Assembly (NCBI RefSeq): GCF_000372725.1
Contig: NW_005194698.1
Span: 413,676 to 457,478, forward strand
Direction: 5' to 3'
DNA length: 43,803 nucleotides
Source of the DNA: Emiliania huxleyi CCMP1516
Taxonomy: Eukaryota > Haptophyta > Isochrysidales > Noelaerhabdaceae
Numbering within the stretch: the stretch's first letter is position 1; each line of letters opens with the position of its first letter. The position numbers and the translations under genes were made by a program. Positions 1-9,978 of this stretch are shown here, piece after piece. Below the pieces are notes generated by a model. That model saw nothing but the letters and a program-made list of their open reading frames with translations. It did no database searches and was not told the DNA's origin.

Positions 1-2
1 TC

Positions 3-561
3 GCCCCCCAGGCGCTCGCCCTCGGCACTGACGGCGCCTGCGTGAGCATGGGCGTGCCCGCCGTCGGCGATTTCGGCGCGAGCTCGCCCGAGATCACCCG
101 AGATCACACGAGATTACACGAGATCACACGAGAAGCCCGCGGTGGGCGACTTCGGCGCGTTTGCTAAGCCCCGCCACTCACACACACCACCGCCACCACC
201 ACCACCACCATCGCCTCCGCCGCCCTCGCCGTCGCCGCCGCCCGTCTCCGCCCCCGCCCTCGCCGCCCCCGCCCTCGCCCCGCACTCACCGCAGCCGCGG
301 CCAGCGCACCGCGCGTGTGACTGCGTCACTCGAGATCACCCGAGATCGGCCAGAGACACGCATCACAGAGCCCGCCCAGGAGGAGGCCGCTGACCGGCGG
401 CCGTGCGTCGCCCCTCGGCGACAGGCACCGGCACCGGCGTCTACTACTCGGTGCCCGTCGTCTGCACGCCCGGCGACTACAAGCGCGTCGGCGGCATCAC
501 CCTCTCCCCGCCCGTCGCGGCGGCCATGGAGGCGTCTCGCGCCTCCCTCGCCGGCGCCTGA
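3..561 (+). CDS. Malate dehydrogenase, 3' end only (partial)
   Basis: Only the C-terminal end of the gene is inside the window. Frame 3 from base 3 reads ALALGTDGACVSMGVP, then VGDFG. After an intron, GVYYSVPVVCTPGDYKRVGG leads to a TGA at 559-561. This matches the C-terminus of cytosolic-type NAD(P) malate dehydrogenases, whose conserved block VSMGV...G...G...YSFPV is followed by the last helix. The enzyme interconverts malate and oxaloacetate. The last exon starts at 425 after an AG. The donor is unclear: a GC at 76 keeps the frame, or two introns (GT at 54 and another near 159) could be used. Bases 57-80 are nearly repeated at 137-160, so the junction lies inside a duplicated stretch. The identification rests on a short segment. 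Confidence 0.55.
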
Positions 562-1603
562 GCAGCCGGCTAGCGACCGCGGGGCGCCAGGCGGCGGGCG
601 CGGATTGCAGGCGGGCACACACCGCCGTATCGCCGCGCGCAGCGGCGGAGGCGACGGCCGGCGCGGGCCATTTGTGGAGTGGGGTGCAGCCAGCGCGCTG
701 GCTGCCGCGGCGGGGAGGAGAGGAGTTCTAGAGAGAGATGCCGAGGGAGCGCGCATAAACGCGGTGACAAACGGGTCGGTCCTCGAGCACGACGGTGTGG
801 TCTGTGCATCGTTAACAAGTTTTCGTTTACGCACAAAACCATGTCTGCTGGAATGAGGATTGAGGTAGAGTATGGTCTATGGATAAAGAAGGCCTCGACC
901 TTCTTCGGCAGTACCAAGAAGAACTAGAAGAGAATGTGCCACATTTCTTGTTGGCTTCTAAAAATCTCTCTCCAGCAGCTCTGCGAGCTGGCTGCTGGCT
1001 CTCTATGCAGTGTCGAGTGTGCACGGGGGCTAGAACAAGGGGGAAACATGAAGGAGCTGAGATCAGCAAACCGAGCCGGGCGAGAAGAAGAAAAACATGT
1101 ATGCATGAGGGCTGAGAATAAGGGAAAAACATGAAGGAGCTGAGATCAGCAAATTGATCAGCACTCAGCCTTCCCTCCCCCTCCCGGATGGAAGTACTAC
1201 CTGAGCTCGACCGTGCTTAACTTCGCTGTTCAGATGGGAAGCGGTGACCCACGGTGATATGGCCGATCATGGAAGCGATGGGCGAAGGGTGACATATGAA
1301 GGTGTGTGAGTGTGAGGTGTGGCGTGGGGGGGGGGTGAATGTGTGTGTGTGTGTGTACTTTATTTTGAAGAATTTACGAGTAGTCGAAGGAGAGATTTGC
1401 GCACTCATTTATGAGATTTGCGCACCTCAACCTCTCACAGACCAGCGCACAGCGCCATAGGAGGTATTTTCTTCTCAATAACAAGGCTGTGAACAAACAC
1501 AGCGAAGAAGACGCCTGAAACGAATATCTAACATTTCGGACTGCGCGACGTTCGATCAACGCCCAGCCCCCGCCCTCGCCTCGCCCTCGCCGCCTCCGCG
1601 TCG
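562..1603. other. Intergenic region between the malate dehydrogenase and kinase genes
   Basis: I see no convincing coding sequence. A perfect 27-bp direct repeat lies at 1044-1070 and 1127-1153 (key bases AAACATGAAGGAGCTGAGAT). A short GT run lies at 1339-1354. GAGATTTGCGCAC occurs twice within 1390-1425. The last 200 bases are AT-richer than the flanking genes and probably hold the kinase promoter, but I recognise no core element. Confidence 0.5.
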
Positions 1604-2993
1604 ATGGAGGTCTACGCCCTCGAGCGCAAGCTCGGCCAGGGCTCGATGGGCAGCGTCCACCTCGCACGCCGACGGTCGGACGGCCACCTCGTCGCCCTCA
1701 AGGCAGTCGCAGTCTGCTCCGTCAAGGAGCGGGAGCAGGCGGCAAACGAGGTGCAGATCCTGAGGAGCCTGCGGCACGGCAACATCGTGCGGTTGCTCGA
1801 TTCGTTCGTTCACCTCGACGAGGTGGTCCTGGCTATGCAGTACTGCCCCGACGGAGACCTCGCTGAGCTGATTGCACTGCAGCGCAAGAGGTGCGGCAGA
1901 GACTGCCTGCCCTGCCCTCTGTGCCGCCATCGCCGTAGCCGACGAATTACCTTCCATCGTCGCCATCCCTTGCCCGCGTGCTCGCAGCCGCTGCCGCACA
2001 TTGCACGCCCACGCTCAGCCAGCACACACCCCGCCGTCAGGTCCTCTAGGCTCGCGCCGCAGACCATTCGCGCCTTCACCTGCCAGCTGGCGTCGGCGCT
2101 AGCCCACGTTCACTCGCTACACATCGTGCACCGGGATATCAAGGCGTCGAACGTCTTCCTCGCACCCGATGCGCGCGCCGGAGCGTGTGGCAGAGGCGCC
2201 GCTGCCGATGGCACCATGGTGCTGCTCGGAGACTTTGGGGTTGCCAAGGCGCTCGAATCGACGCGCGCGATGGCCTGCACCCAGTGCGGTACGCCCTACT
2301 ACCTCCCGCCCGAGGTGTGCAACGGCTCCACCTACAACACGCGCGCCGACATGTGGTCGCTCGGTGCCTCGCCTAGTCCATGCCGCTCCACACCGCTCCC
2401 ATGCAGACGAAGATTCGAGATCCACTCGTCACCTCGGAGCGATCCCCCGACGTCGATTCGAGAGACGGACGTCCCATCGCCCATCTCTCACCTGAATGCG
2501 CAGACGTCCATCGTGACCTCTTACATTAGGCGTGCTGCTGTTTGAGCTGTGCGCCCTTCGGTAGCAAACCCGCCAACCCGCTGCTGCCCGTCCTTGGCCC
2601 GTGGACGCGTCCGGCATGCACCTAGGTACCCCTTCGCGGCAGACACGCTCCCCGCCCTCGTGATGAAGATCCTCGGCGGCAAGTACCGTCAGCTGCCCTC
2701 CTCAACCCCGTCAGGTCCTACGAGACCACCGCCGTCGCCACGGCCGTGCCACACCGCCACCGCAACCCGCGCCACCTCCGCTGCCACCTCTCACTCACCT
2801 CCGCTGCCACCACCACTCTCGTACTCAAGAGAACCCCCTTGCCTCCCTCCAGATCTGAGAGAGGCCGTCAACTCGTTGCTGCAGCAGCGGCCTCGCGACC
2901 GCCCCTCTGCGAGCCAGCTGCTCGCAGGGCTGTCCCCTCCGCCGCCGCCGCCGGAGGCCAAGTCGACGACGCCCGTGCCACCGTCCGCCATGT

Positions 2994-3032
<39 letters not shown>

Positions 3033-4206
3033 GCTCGACAGTCGCGGGGGCGTCACTCTCTCGCCCATCCACCGCCCCCGACCGCTCCTCGCATCGAGGG
3101 ACGACCGAGGCGAGGAGGAGTCGCATAGCAAGAGGCGCGAGTGTGGTCTTCAAAGTGGTTGGTGGCTCCAATAGGCGAGGCGCGAGGCGCAGGTCGCTCG
3201 CCACAAGCAGCTCGAGACGGCCTATGGCAAGCCTCCACCAAAGCGGCGCAAGCCGCCGCCGCCCGCGCGCTCACAATCGCTGAGGCATGCTCCGTCGCAA
3301 GGACCGGCAGCAGGCAGACCTCCAGCGGGCACTGCCGCGCGGGCACGCCCGGCAGGAGAGCTGGAGGAGCGGCCCTCGAGCGCGCGGCCGGCCAGCCGCG
3401 GTGTTGGCGGCGGTGCAAAGGACGCCGATCGCGGTGCGCGCCCCCCGTCGGCGCAGGGGAGGGTGTCTGTGGGGAGGCACGGAGATTTTGCCGTGTGCGG
3501 CACGCGCGAGGACGCTGCCGCCGCGGCAGTCCGACAAGGGCCGCCCCCGGAGCAGCTGGCGCCACCCGCGGCCATTGCCCCGGAGCCGGCCGGGGGAAGG
3601 GCGAGGGTCGGGGTGCCGGATGCAAGCGAGCTGCTGCTAGAGTATGGCCGGCGAAAGGCAGCCGCCGCTGAGGGTGCGGCGGCCGGGCGGGGTGGGTCTA
3701 GACACCTGCCCTCTCTGCCCCCTCCTGCTGAGGAGACGCCGGCTCGACTTGCCGTGGAGGCAGGGAGAGGCGGGGCAGCGTCAGCTCCGGCCAAGGTCGC
3801 TCCCGACGACCCGACCGCCCGCCCCGCGTGGCACGGGCCAACCTCGTCGTGGGTGGGGCAGATCACACACGCGGTACGCGCGGCCGCCTCCCCGTCCCGC
3901 CGGTCAAGCAAGGCATCGGTCACCTCCTCCGCCGCCTCCTCGCCCACCTCTAAGGGCCGTTCAACCTCGAGCTGGCCCACCCCTGAGGGGTCCGCGGTGG
4001 CCCCGCCCTCCCCCGGGGCTGGAGAGAGGAGCCACCCCGGGCACGCGGACGTGGCTGGCGGTGCGGACTTTGAGAGCACGCCGCAGCCAGAGATGGTGAG
4101 GACGGTCGAAGCGATCCACGTGGGGAGCCCCACGACGCGCATGACGTCGGCCGGGACCCCCCGTGCGGGGGCCTTCACGACAGGAAGTAACGCGATGCGA
4201 GGCTAG
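1604..4206 (+). CDS. NIMA-related (NEK-type) serine/threonine protein kinase
   Basis: Proposed exons are 1604-1890, 2050-2363, 2530-2560, 2626-2714, 2853-3142 and 3175-4206, giving 681 codons with stop. The catalytic domain comes first: glycine loop LGQGSMGSV (10-18), ATP lysine K33, catalytic loop HRDIKASN (123-130, D125), DFG at 157-159, and activation segment CGTPYYLPPE ending at 184. MKILGGKYRQLPS and LLQQRPRDRPSASQLL then follow; GTPYYLxPE, KILxGKY and RPRDRPS are NEK hallmarks. A small insertion of about 15 residues sits before DFG. The tail of about 400 residues is low-complexity (a polyproline run, then basic and Ser/Pro/Ala-rich) and probably disordered. NEK kinases act in mitosis, cilia and microtubule control. 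Junctions 1-4 are GT-AG and restore the kinase motifs. The last junction, a 32-nt intron at 3143-3174, is the least certain; it was chosen because the frame after it stays open for over 1 kb. Confidence 0.85.
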
Positions 4207-4300
4207 AGCAGGCCGCTCCGCCTCTAGCAATCTCGCCGCCAGTCGCAAGGCATGGACGAGACCGTGTGTGGGGTCATGTGAGGTGTCTATGGACGCTCTT
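4201..4300 (+). repeat. Dispersed repeat family G, copy 1
   Basis: This stretch closely matches 18948-19042 in the same orientation. Shared blocks include GGCTAGAGCAG, CTCTAGCAATCTC, GACGAGACCGT and GTGAGGTGTCTATGGACGCT. It begins at the stop codon of the kinase gene, so the repeat may supply its 3' end. I see no coding potential or terminal repeats. Confidence 0.7.
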
Positions 4301-4313
4301 GAGCACTTCTTGA

Positions 4314-4490
4314 GCACTGGATAGGGTCGTCGGTCGATTCCGCATGGTACGGGACCCCTCGATCGTCTCGCCCTCCCTCGCTGGTGCGCTCATTGGGGGG
4401 CCAGGGGGGGGTCATAACAAACACGGTACAGGATCGAGGTGCACGCTGCCGAAGCAGTGTCGTCCCCCCTCTCCCCGACGGCGATGGCGG
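4314..4490 (+). repeat. Dispersed repeat family A, copy 1 (uninterrupted)
   Basis: It runs from GATAGGGTCG through CGATTCCGCATGGTACGGGA, ACACGGTACAGGATCGAGGT and GCACGCTGCCGAAGCAGTGT. Other copies are inverted at 10960-11083, partial at 32288-32374, and a short piece at 22560-22587. Because this copy is uninterrupted at GGATCGAGGTGCAC, it serves as the empty site for the transposon inserted in the 10.9 kb copy. Confidence 0.75.
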
Positions 4491-4584
4491 TGTGACCGAT
4501 CGAGCTACAAGAGGAGCTTGTTCAGCAGGATCCGGGACAGGTCTGGTGCACTACCTCACTCATTCGTCCGGTCCCCTTCGATCC

Positions 4585-4650
4585 GCAAAAAGAAAGAAAA
4601 CGGACAACCCAAGGGAGGGATGGGATGGCGGCACGCGTCTTCGGGGCACG
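4585..4650 (+). promoter_or_regulatory. Recurrent upstream element upstream of the microcephalin-like gene
   Basis: The motif AAAGAAAGAAAAC, then CAACCCAAGGGAGGGATGGG, then CGGCACGC, occurs here, at 38871-38932 and at 39068-39124. A shorter form, AAAGAAAGAAAATATACAAC, lies near 9380. Copies precede three genes: this one at 4717, the one at 9502 and the GT31 gene at 39609. It could be a shared promoter or 5' leader, or simply a repeat that lies near genes. No TATA box is evident. Confidence 0.4.
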
Positions 4651-4716
4651 CGAGCTAGAATTCTTTGTTCGGCGCGCCTTCTCTCGTTTGGCCGTCTCAC
4701 CTGCCGCTGCTACACG

Positions 4717-6345
4717 ATGCTTGCGTACGCCCGCCCCCGCCCTGCCCCGCGTGCGCCTGGTCCGCGCCGCGCTCACCACCCTCCGCGCACGCCCCGCAGC
4801 AAGCAGTCGAGCAAGGGCAAGGCCAAGCCCGCCACCTGCACCGGCCTGCTCTCTGGCAAGACTTTCTTCGTCGACATGAAGATTGACGGCGGCGACGTCG
4901 ACGCGTCGGAGTCGTTTCGCCAAAAGCTGCGCAACCTCGGCGCGACCCTCTCCACGAAGTTCACCTCTGACGTCTCGCACGTCCTCTTCAAGGAAGGAAG
5001 CGTCAAGGCGCCGCCGCCCTGCTCTGCGCCCAGCCGAGCCCGCCGCCGCAGCCGGCCGACACCGCCCGCCGCCGCACTGGCCGCTCAGCACACGCGCGGC
5101 CGCCCCCACCGCCCCTCCCCGCTCGCCCCCTCCTACCTCCCGCGCGCCGCCCGGTCCAGCTGCCGCCCTGTACCAGCCCGCTCGCGCCACACTCCGGCCG
5201 CGTCTCATCCGACTCCTCATCCCGCGCGTGCGTGTGATCAGACGTACGACGAGGCGCGGCGGCGCGACATCCCCCTCCTGACATCCGGCTGGCTAGCTGC
5301 CCTCGAGGCACCTCCCTCCCCTCCCCCTCCTCTCGCTTTTGCTCCTCTCCTCCCGGCCCTCTGCACCCACCTCCACCCGCATATGCCACTTTCCTCGCGC
5401 AAAGGACACCCGAACCCCGCCCCTACACCCCCCCGCGCCTCACAGAGTGGCGACGAGTCGTTTCTCGACGAAGGCATGATCTCGGTCATGTCAGCCAGCA
5501 ACAAGCGGCCGGGGGGAGGCAAGCCTGCCGCCGGGAAGCACGCGCCGAAGCCGGTGAGGCCGGTGATCACGGCGGACGCCTCCTCGTCGCAGCGCTTCCC
5601 GGAGACGTCGCGCAGCCTGCTGGGGCGGGCGGGGCGGGCGGCGGGGCCGCGGGGCGGCGGCATCGAGGAAGGGGAGGGGGAGGGGGAGGGGGAGGGGGAG
5701 GAGGAGGAGGAGGAGGGGGCAGAGACGGCGGTGGAGACGGCGGTCGAGACGCAGCTCGACGCGGCGGCGGAGGAGGGGGAGGGGGAAGGCGCGGAGGAGG
5801 AGGCGGCGGAGGGCGAGAAGGAGGAGGAGAAGGAGGAGGGCGAGGAGGCACAGGAGGAGGCGGAGGAGGAGGAGGAGGAGGAGGAGGAGGAGGAGGAGGA
5901 GCGGGCGGCAGAGGAGGAGGCCGCATGCACAGAGGTGCCCCCTGCGCAGTCTGGGGAGGTGCCGCGAGTCCCCCCCCCCCCCTCCTCCCTCCCTCCCTCC
6001 GGGGCAGCAGACGCTGTGAGCGGCGCCTCTTCGCCCTCCCCCGTGGCGGTGGTCAGGTGCCTCTCGATCCTCCTCCCGACCGCACGTCGAAGAAGGCGCT
6101 CAAGGACTGCCTCGCCCGCGGCCCACTGCGATCTCGTCTTGATTGAGCAGCGGCGAGTGAGTAGGCGCTCAAGGACTACCTCGCCAAGCACGGCCACCCC
6201 CTGCCAAAGCAGGCGAGCCGAGAGAAGACGCGGCCGAGATGCGGCCGAACACACTCACTCACTCACACACACACACACACACATACACTCACTCACTCAC
6301 TCACACACACACTCACTCACTCACACACACACACACACACACTCA

Positions 6346-6428
<83 letters not shown>

Positions 6429-7488
6429 TCACTCACTCACTCACTCACTCACTCACTCACTCACTCACTCACTCACTCACTCACTCACTCACTCACTCAC
6501 TCACTCACTCACTCACTCACTCACTCACTCACTCACTCACTCACTCACTCACTCACTCACTCACTCACTCACTCACTCACTCACACACACACTCACACAC
6601 ACGACACACACACGCACATGCACCCGCACGCTTCCCCCGCCCGCGCACAGACCGGCATCAACCCCCTCCGCCAAGCCGTCGCCGACTGCCGCGCCCTCCT
6701 CTCCCGCACCATCGATGGCGGCACCGGCGACGGCGACGACGATGACCAGGAGGAAGAGGTCGGCGGCGACGGCGGCGGCGGCGGCGGTGGCGGCGGTGGC
6801 GGCGGCGGCGAAGGCGGCAGCGAAGGCGGCGGCGGCGGCGGCGGCGGCTCCTCTGTCTCGCGGCTCGGCCAGCGGCTGTTGGAGCAAGGCCGGCGGCCGG
6901 CAGGGTGAGCGCCGAACTCGACCGACAGAGTCGTTCTGCGGCCGAGAGACTGCGCGCCTCCTCACGTGGTCCACGGCTCCGCTGCCAGGTCGCGCCGCCA
7001 GTCCACCGACTTGCGCGCCACGCCGAGCGGCGCGAAGCACGCCGCGTCGATGCGAGCTCCTCCGGCCAGGCCGCCGGCGCGGGCGAAGCGCGGCGCGGGC
7101 GGCGGCGCGGGCGGCGGCGCGGGCGGCGGCGTGGGCGGCGGCGAGGCGACGGGAGGCGAGGCGACGGGAGGCGAGGCGGAGGGAGGCGAGGCGGAGGGGG
7201 GTCGGAAGGGTAAGCGGCTGCGCAAGGGCGCGGCGGCCCGCGCCGAGGAGGCGGAGGCGGGCGAGGGAGAGGCCGCGGGGATGGGGGAGGCGGCGGCGGC
7301 GGAGGAGGTGGAGGAGGAGGAGGCGGCGGAGACGCCCGCGCCCCGGCGCAGTTCGAGGGCGGCGGCGTCGGCGGGCGGAGCGAGCGGCGGCGGAGCGAGC
7401 GGCGGCGGAGCGAGCGGCGGACGCGCGAGCGGCGGAGGGCGCAGCGGCGGAAGGCGCAGCGGCGGAAGGCGCAGCTGCGGCGGCGCGA

Positions 7489-7528
<40 letters not shown>

Positions 7529-8563
7529 GTGTGACGAGAACTCGGCCGGTGCGACCAACATGCCAGCCCGCGGTGCAAAGGCGCGCGGCGCTACGGCGCG
7601 CGGCGGCAAGGAGGGCGGCGGCAAGGAGGGCGGCAAGGCGTCGAGGAAGCGTCCGGCGGCGGAGGCGGCGGATGAGGGCGGCGGGGCGGCGGGCGGCGGC
7701 AAGAAGAAGACGAAGAAGGGCGGCGGTGCGGCGGCGGAGGAGGAGGCGGTGGCGCAGGTCGCCTTCTCCCTCTCCTCTGACACCAACCTCTGGCAGACCG
7801 CCTTCTCCGCCGCGACGGAGCTCGCAAAGCTGGAGGGGAAGGCCTCGGTCAGCTCCGCCGGGCCGGCCGGGCGAGACTGCACGAGATGAGCCGAGGCGGG
7901 CGCGAGGGTAGGTCTCGATCTGCTCGGACGAGCTGCCGGGCGAGAGGGTCTCGCACCTGGTAGTGACGCAGGAGCCGCGGCGCACGCTCAAGGCGTGCCC
8001 CACCACGCCACCTCGCGCGGCTCCACGAGTCCGCTGATGGACCCCCTCCTCGGCGTGAGCAGGTGCTCCACGCCATCTCGCGCGGCATCAAGATCGTCAC
8101 CGCCGAGTGGGTGCTCCGCTCTTTCGAGGCGAGGCGCTGGCTGCCGACCGAGCCCTACATCGCACTGCAGCCGTCGCCGGTGCCGGGGCGGCAGCTCGAC
8201 GGCGCTCGCTTCTTCCTTGGCCCGTCCCTCGCCAAGTTCTCCGAGAAGCAGCTGCGCGACCTCGTGCACGTCGCGGGCGGCGTGCCGACGGCGCAGGCTC
8301 GCGCGCAGTACGTGGTCGGCACCAACCGCAAGCTCGAGGGCCAGGAGCGCGTGACGGAGGAGGCCATCATCAGCCAGATCCTCGGCGAGACGGACGGGCT
8401 CGAGCTGCACCTTAATTCGCCCTTAGTGAAGCACTTGATGAACTGTTAATTAGGCGAGACGGACGAGCTCGAGCGCGTGCCGCCCAGCCAGCCGCCGCCA
8501 GGCGCCGCCGCCGCCGAGACGCAGGAGGAGGGCGATGGCGAGAGCGACTCGGAGGAGTTCTAA
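4717..8563 (+). CDS. Microcephalin-like protein with one N-terminal and two C-terminal BRCT domains
   Basis: Exons are 4717-4724, 4800-5001, 5242-5307, 5446-5934, 6057-6095, 6165-6212, 6651-6904, 6989-7847, 7912-7992, 8063-8384 and 8454-8563, exactly 826 codons with stop. BRCT1 (about 17-100) contains LSGKTFFVDMKI, LGATLSTKFTSDVSHVLFKE and LLTSGWLAALE, followed by DESFLDEGMIS, the same arrangement as vertebrate microcephalin. A long acidic (Glu) and Gly/Ala-rich linker follows. BRCT2 and BRCT3 (about 630-800) contain VSHLVVTQEPRRTLK, IVTAEWVLRSFEARRWLPTE and LRDLVHVAGGVPTAQARA. Microcephalin binds phosphopeptides such as gamma-H2AX and acts in DNA-damage signalling and chromosome condensation. 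Many introns use GC donors, and at least four begin with a near copy of the next exon. The first 8-nt exon and the intron at 6213-6650, which holds the CA/CACT arrays, are the least certain. Unspliced, the last intron ends the protein early at 8447-8449. Confidence 0.82.
6243..6607. repeat. Long CA / CACT microsatellite array inside an intron
   Basis: About 360 bp of (CA)n interspersed with (CACT)n. A pure CA run lies near 6350-6424 and a long CTCA/CACT run near 6424-6584. The array lies in the microcephalin-like gene between exons ending near 6212 and starting at 6651. It reads open in several frames only because the repeat lacks stop codons, so the His/Thr/Ser/Leu-rich translation should not be taken as protein. 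Confidence 0.95.
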
Positions 8564-9501
8564 GGCTGAGCGGGGAAAAAAAAGAGAAGCGGTTTGTGGG
8601 GAGGGATCGGAGGAGTGCCGAGGCTCAGCGGGACGGCCTCGCGTGCGGTCCGGTGCCGACAGCCCAGCACACTTCCAGGGCACGGGCATGCAGTGGGCTC
8701 GCTCTCGACTGGGGCAGCGCCGCGCAGAGGGCGGCGGCCGCCGCCGGCGCGCCCAGATCGCGCAGGCGAGGCTGTCGCAGCGGCCCCCGGGGGAGAGGCT
8801 CACGCGCGGTACGTTTGCGAGTTTGGGGAGTCATCCGGGGCGGCTGTAGGACGGCCGCGCCGAGCGCGAAGTGCCTCTGGTTCGGTGGGACTGGTTGTCT
8901 GGTCCTGTGCGTTTGCCGCGCGGGGCGTGCGGAGCGCAAATGTGGGTCTGTGTGTCGAGGCACAGCAGACCACTCTTCACGCAGTCTCGACGGGTCCTCC
9001 CCGCTCAGCGTCTCGTGTCGCGCCGTTTGCGCCAGTGCTATGCGCATCGCTCTGGTTGGGGGGGGGGGGGGGGGTTCGTTTACGTTTTCTGTTTTGCTCC
9101 GCTGCTCGGCAGCAAGACGTCTTAAATAAACTTTTGAAGAACTCCAACTCGAGAGTCGCGCGAACTTCTTTTTTCTGCGCCTTGTGCTTGTCTGTCGTGT
9201 GAATCGTGCGTGTGCGAGAGCCTTTGGTTGTGAAATTCTTTCTCTATATGTTCTTTTTTGTGTTAGTGCCAGTGCGCGCGCCAGTCCCGTGCCCCGGCCC
9301 AGTTGTGCGAGGGAGTTTCATCGTAAAATTCTTTTTTCTGAGGAAGCCGTCGCCCGCGCCTCGCCTGTCGCGTGAATCGTAGAAAGAAAGAAAGAAAATA
9401 TACAACCCAAGCGAGTGCGCGGCTCCACAATTCTTTTTTCTCTGCTCGGGGCTCTTGTGCAAGAGTCATCACCGGTGCGGAAAGCGACCGCCCCTTCTGC
9501 A
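8564..9501. other. Intergenic region; includes a poly-G run and repeat family I
   Basis: I recognise no gene. A run of about 15 G lies at 9058-9074. TTAAATAAACTTTTGAAG at 9122-9139 is AT-rich and could be a polyadenylation region. 9180-9235 (GTCGTGTGAATCGTGCGTGT and flanks) is nearly repeated at 39476-39532, upstream of the second GT31 gene. GAAAGAAAGAAAATATACAA near 9380 resembles the upstream element at 4585. Confidence 0.5.
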
Positions 9502-9978
9502 ATGCTCGCCGTCCTCTGCTCCAGCGCCCTCTCTTCGAGCGGCGACGCCTTCTTCAAACTCTCGACGACCCGCGCCCTGCCGGCGGCTCGCCCTCTCTCG
9601 CCGCACGTCAACCTCGCCACGTCACCGCAAATCTCTGACTCCATAGACTGGGAGCAGATGGGCTTTGCGCGTGCGGTCCGCATTCGTCACACCAGCGCCG
9701 AGCCCGCCCCGGCTACACCCATCGACCTCTCGGCAGCCTGCGACTCCCAGCCGGACGGCTGCGACTGGAACGAGATGGGCGCTGCGCTGCTTCTTCGCTC
9801 CCCTCCATCTCCAAAGCGCGCCGCCGCTGTCTCCGTCGACCTTGCGCCGCGCGGCATCGGTCGAGCGGTGGCGGGCATCCTCGGGAAGCGGCGCCCTCGG
9901 CGAGACGCGGAGCGCGTCCGCGACCTCCGCTTTGCGTACGCAGTCGGAGTCGAGGAGAAGCGGCGGCTCGGGCTGTGA
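9502..9978 (+). CDS. Unknown protein with two related W-x-x-M-G modules
   Basis: An intronless frame of 158 residues starts at ATG 9502 (MLAVLCSSALSS) and ends with TGA 9976-9978. Two modules look related: DWEQMGFARAVRIR...PATPIDLSA and DWNEMGAALLLR...AAAVSVDLAP. Each is Asp-Trp-x-x-Met-Gly followed by a hydrophobic run and a Val/Ile-Asp-Leu ending. The C-terminus is basic (KRRPRRDAERVRDLRF). The N-terminus is Ser/Ala-rich and could be a targeting peptide, though no clear hydrophobic core is visible. I do not recognise the family. Coding status is supported by the duplicated module and by sustained third-position GC. An upstream in-frame start at 9415 is possible. Confidence 0.5.
   Translation: MLAVLCSSALSSSGDAFFKLSTTRALPAARPLSPHVNLATSPQISDSIDWEQMGFARAVRIRHTSAEPAPATPIDLSAACDSQPDGCDWNEMGAALLLRSPPSPKRAAAVSVDLAPRGIGRAVAGILGKRRPRRDAERVRDLRFAYAVGVEEKRRLGL

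Noticed and set aside
1891..2852. Exon-copying pattern in the NEK kinase introns
   Set aside because: Intron 2715-2852 shares GAGA and GCCGTC with its exon, but the others show only 40-50% matches, no better than expected in GC-rich DNA. Not counted as examples.
6239..6745. Long His/Thr/Ser/Leu-rich open frames across the CA/CACT array
   Set aside because: A pure artefact of stop-free microsatellite sequence. The flanking exons of the microcephalin-like gene place the array in an intron.
5567..7882. Long proline- or arginine-rich frames on the minus strand opposite the microcephalin-like gene
   Set aside because: They mirror Glu- and Gly-rich codons on the plus strand and carry no domain. 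The plus frame has BRCT motifs and consistent splicing.
8411..8449. Cloning-vector-like sequence (AATTCGCCCTT) in the last microcephalin intron
   Set aside because: The 11 bases resemble the edge of a common TA-cloning vector, but the surrounding bases do not continue as vector. The segment fits the 69-nt intron with a proper TTAG acceptor.
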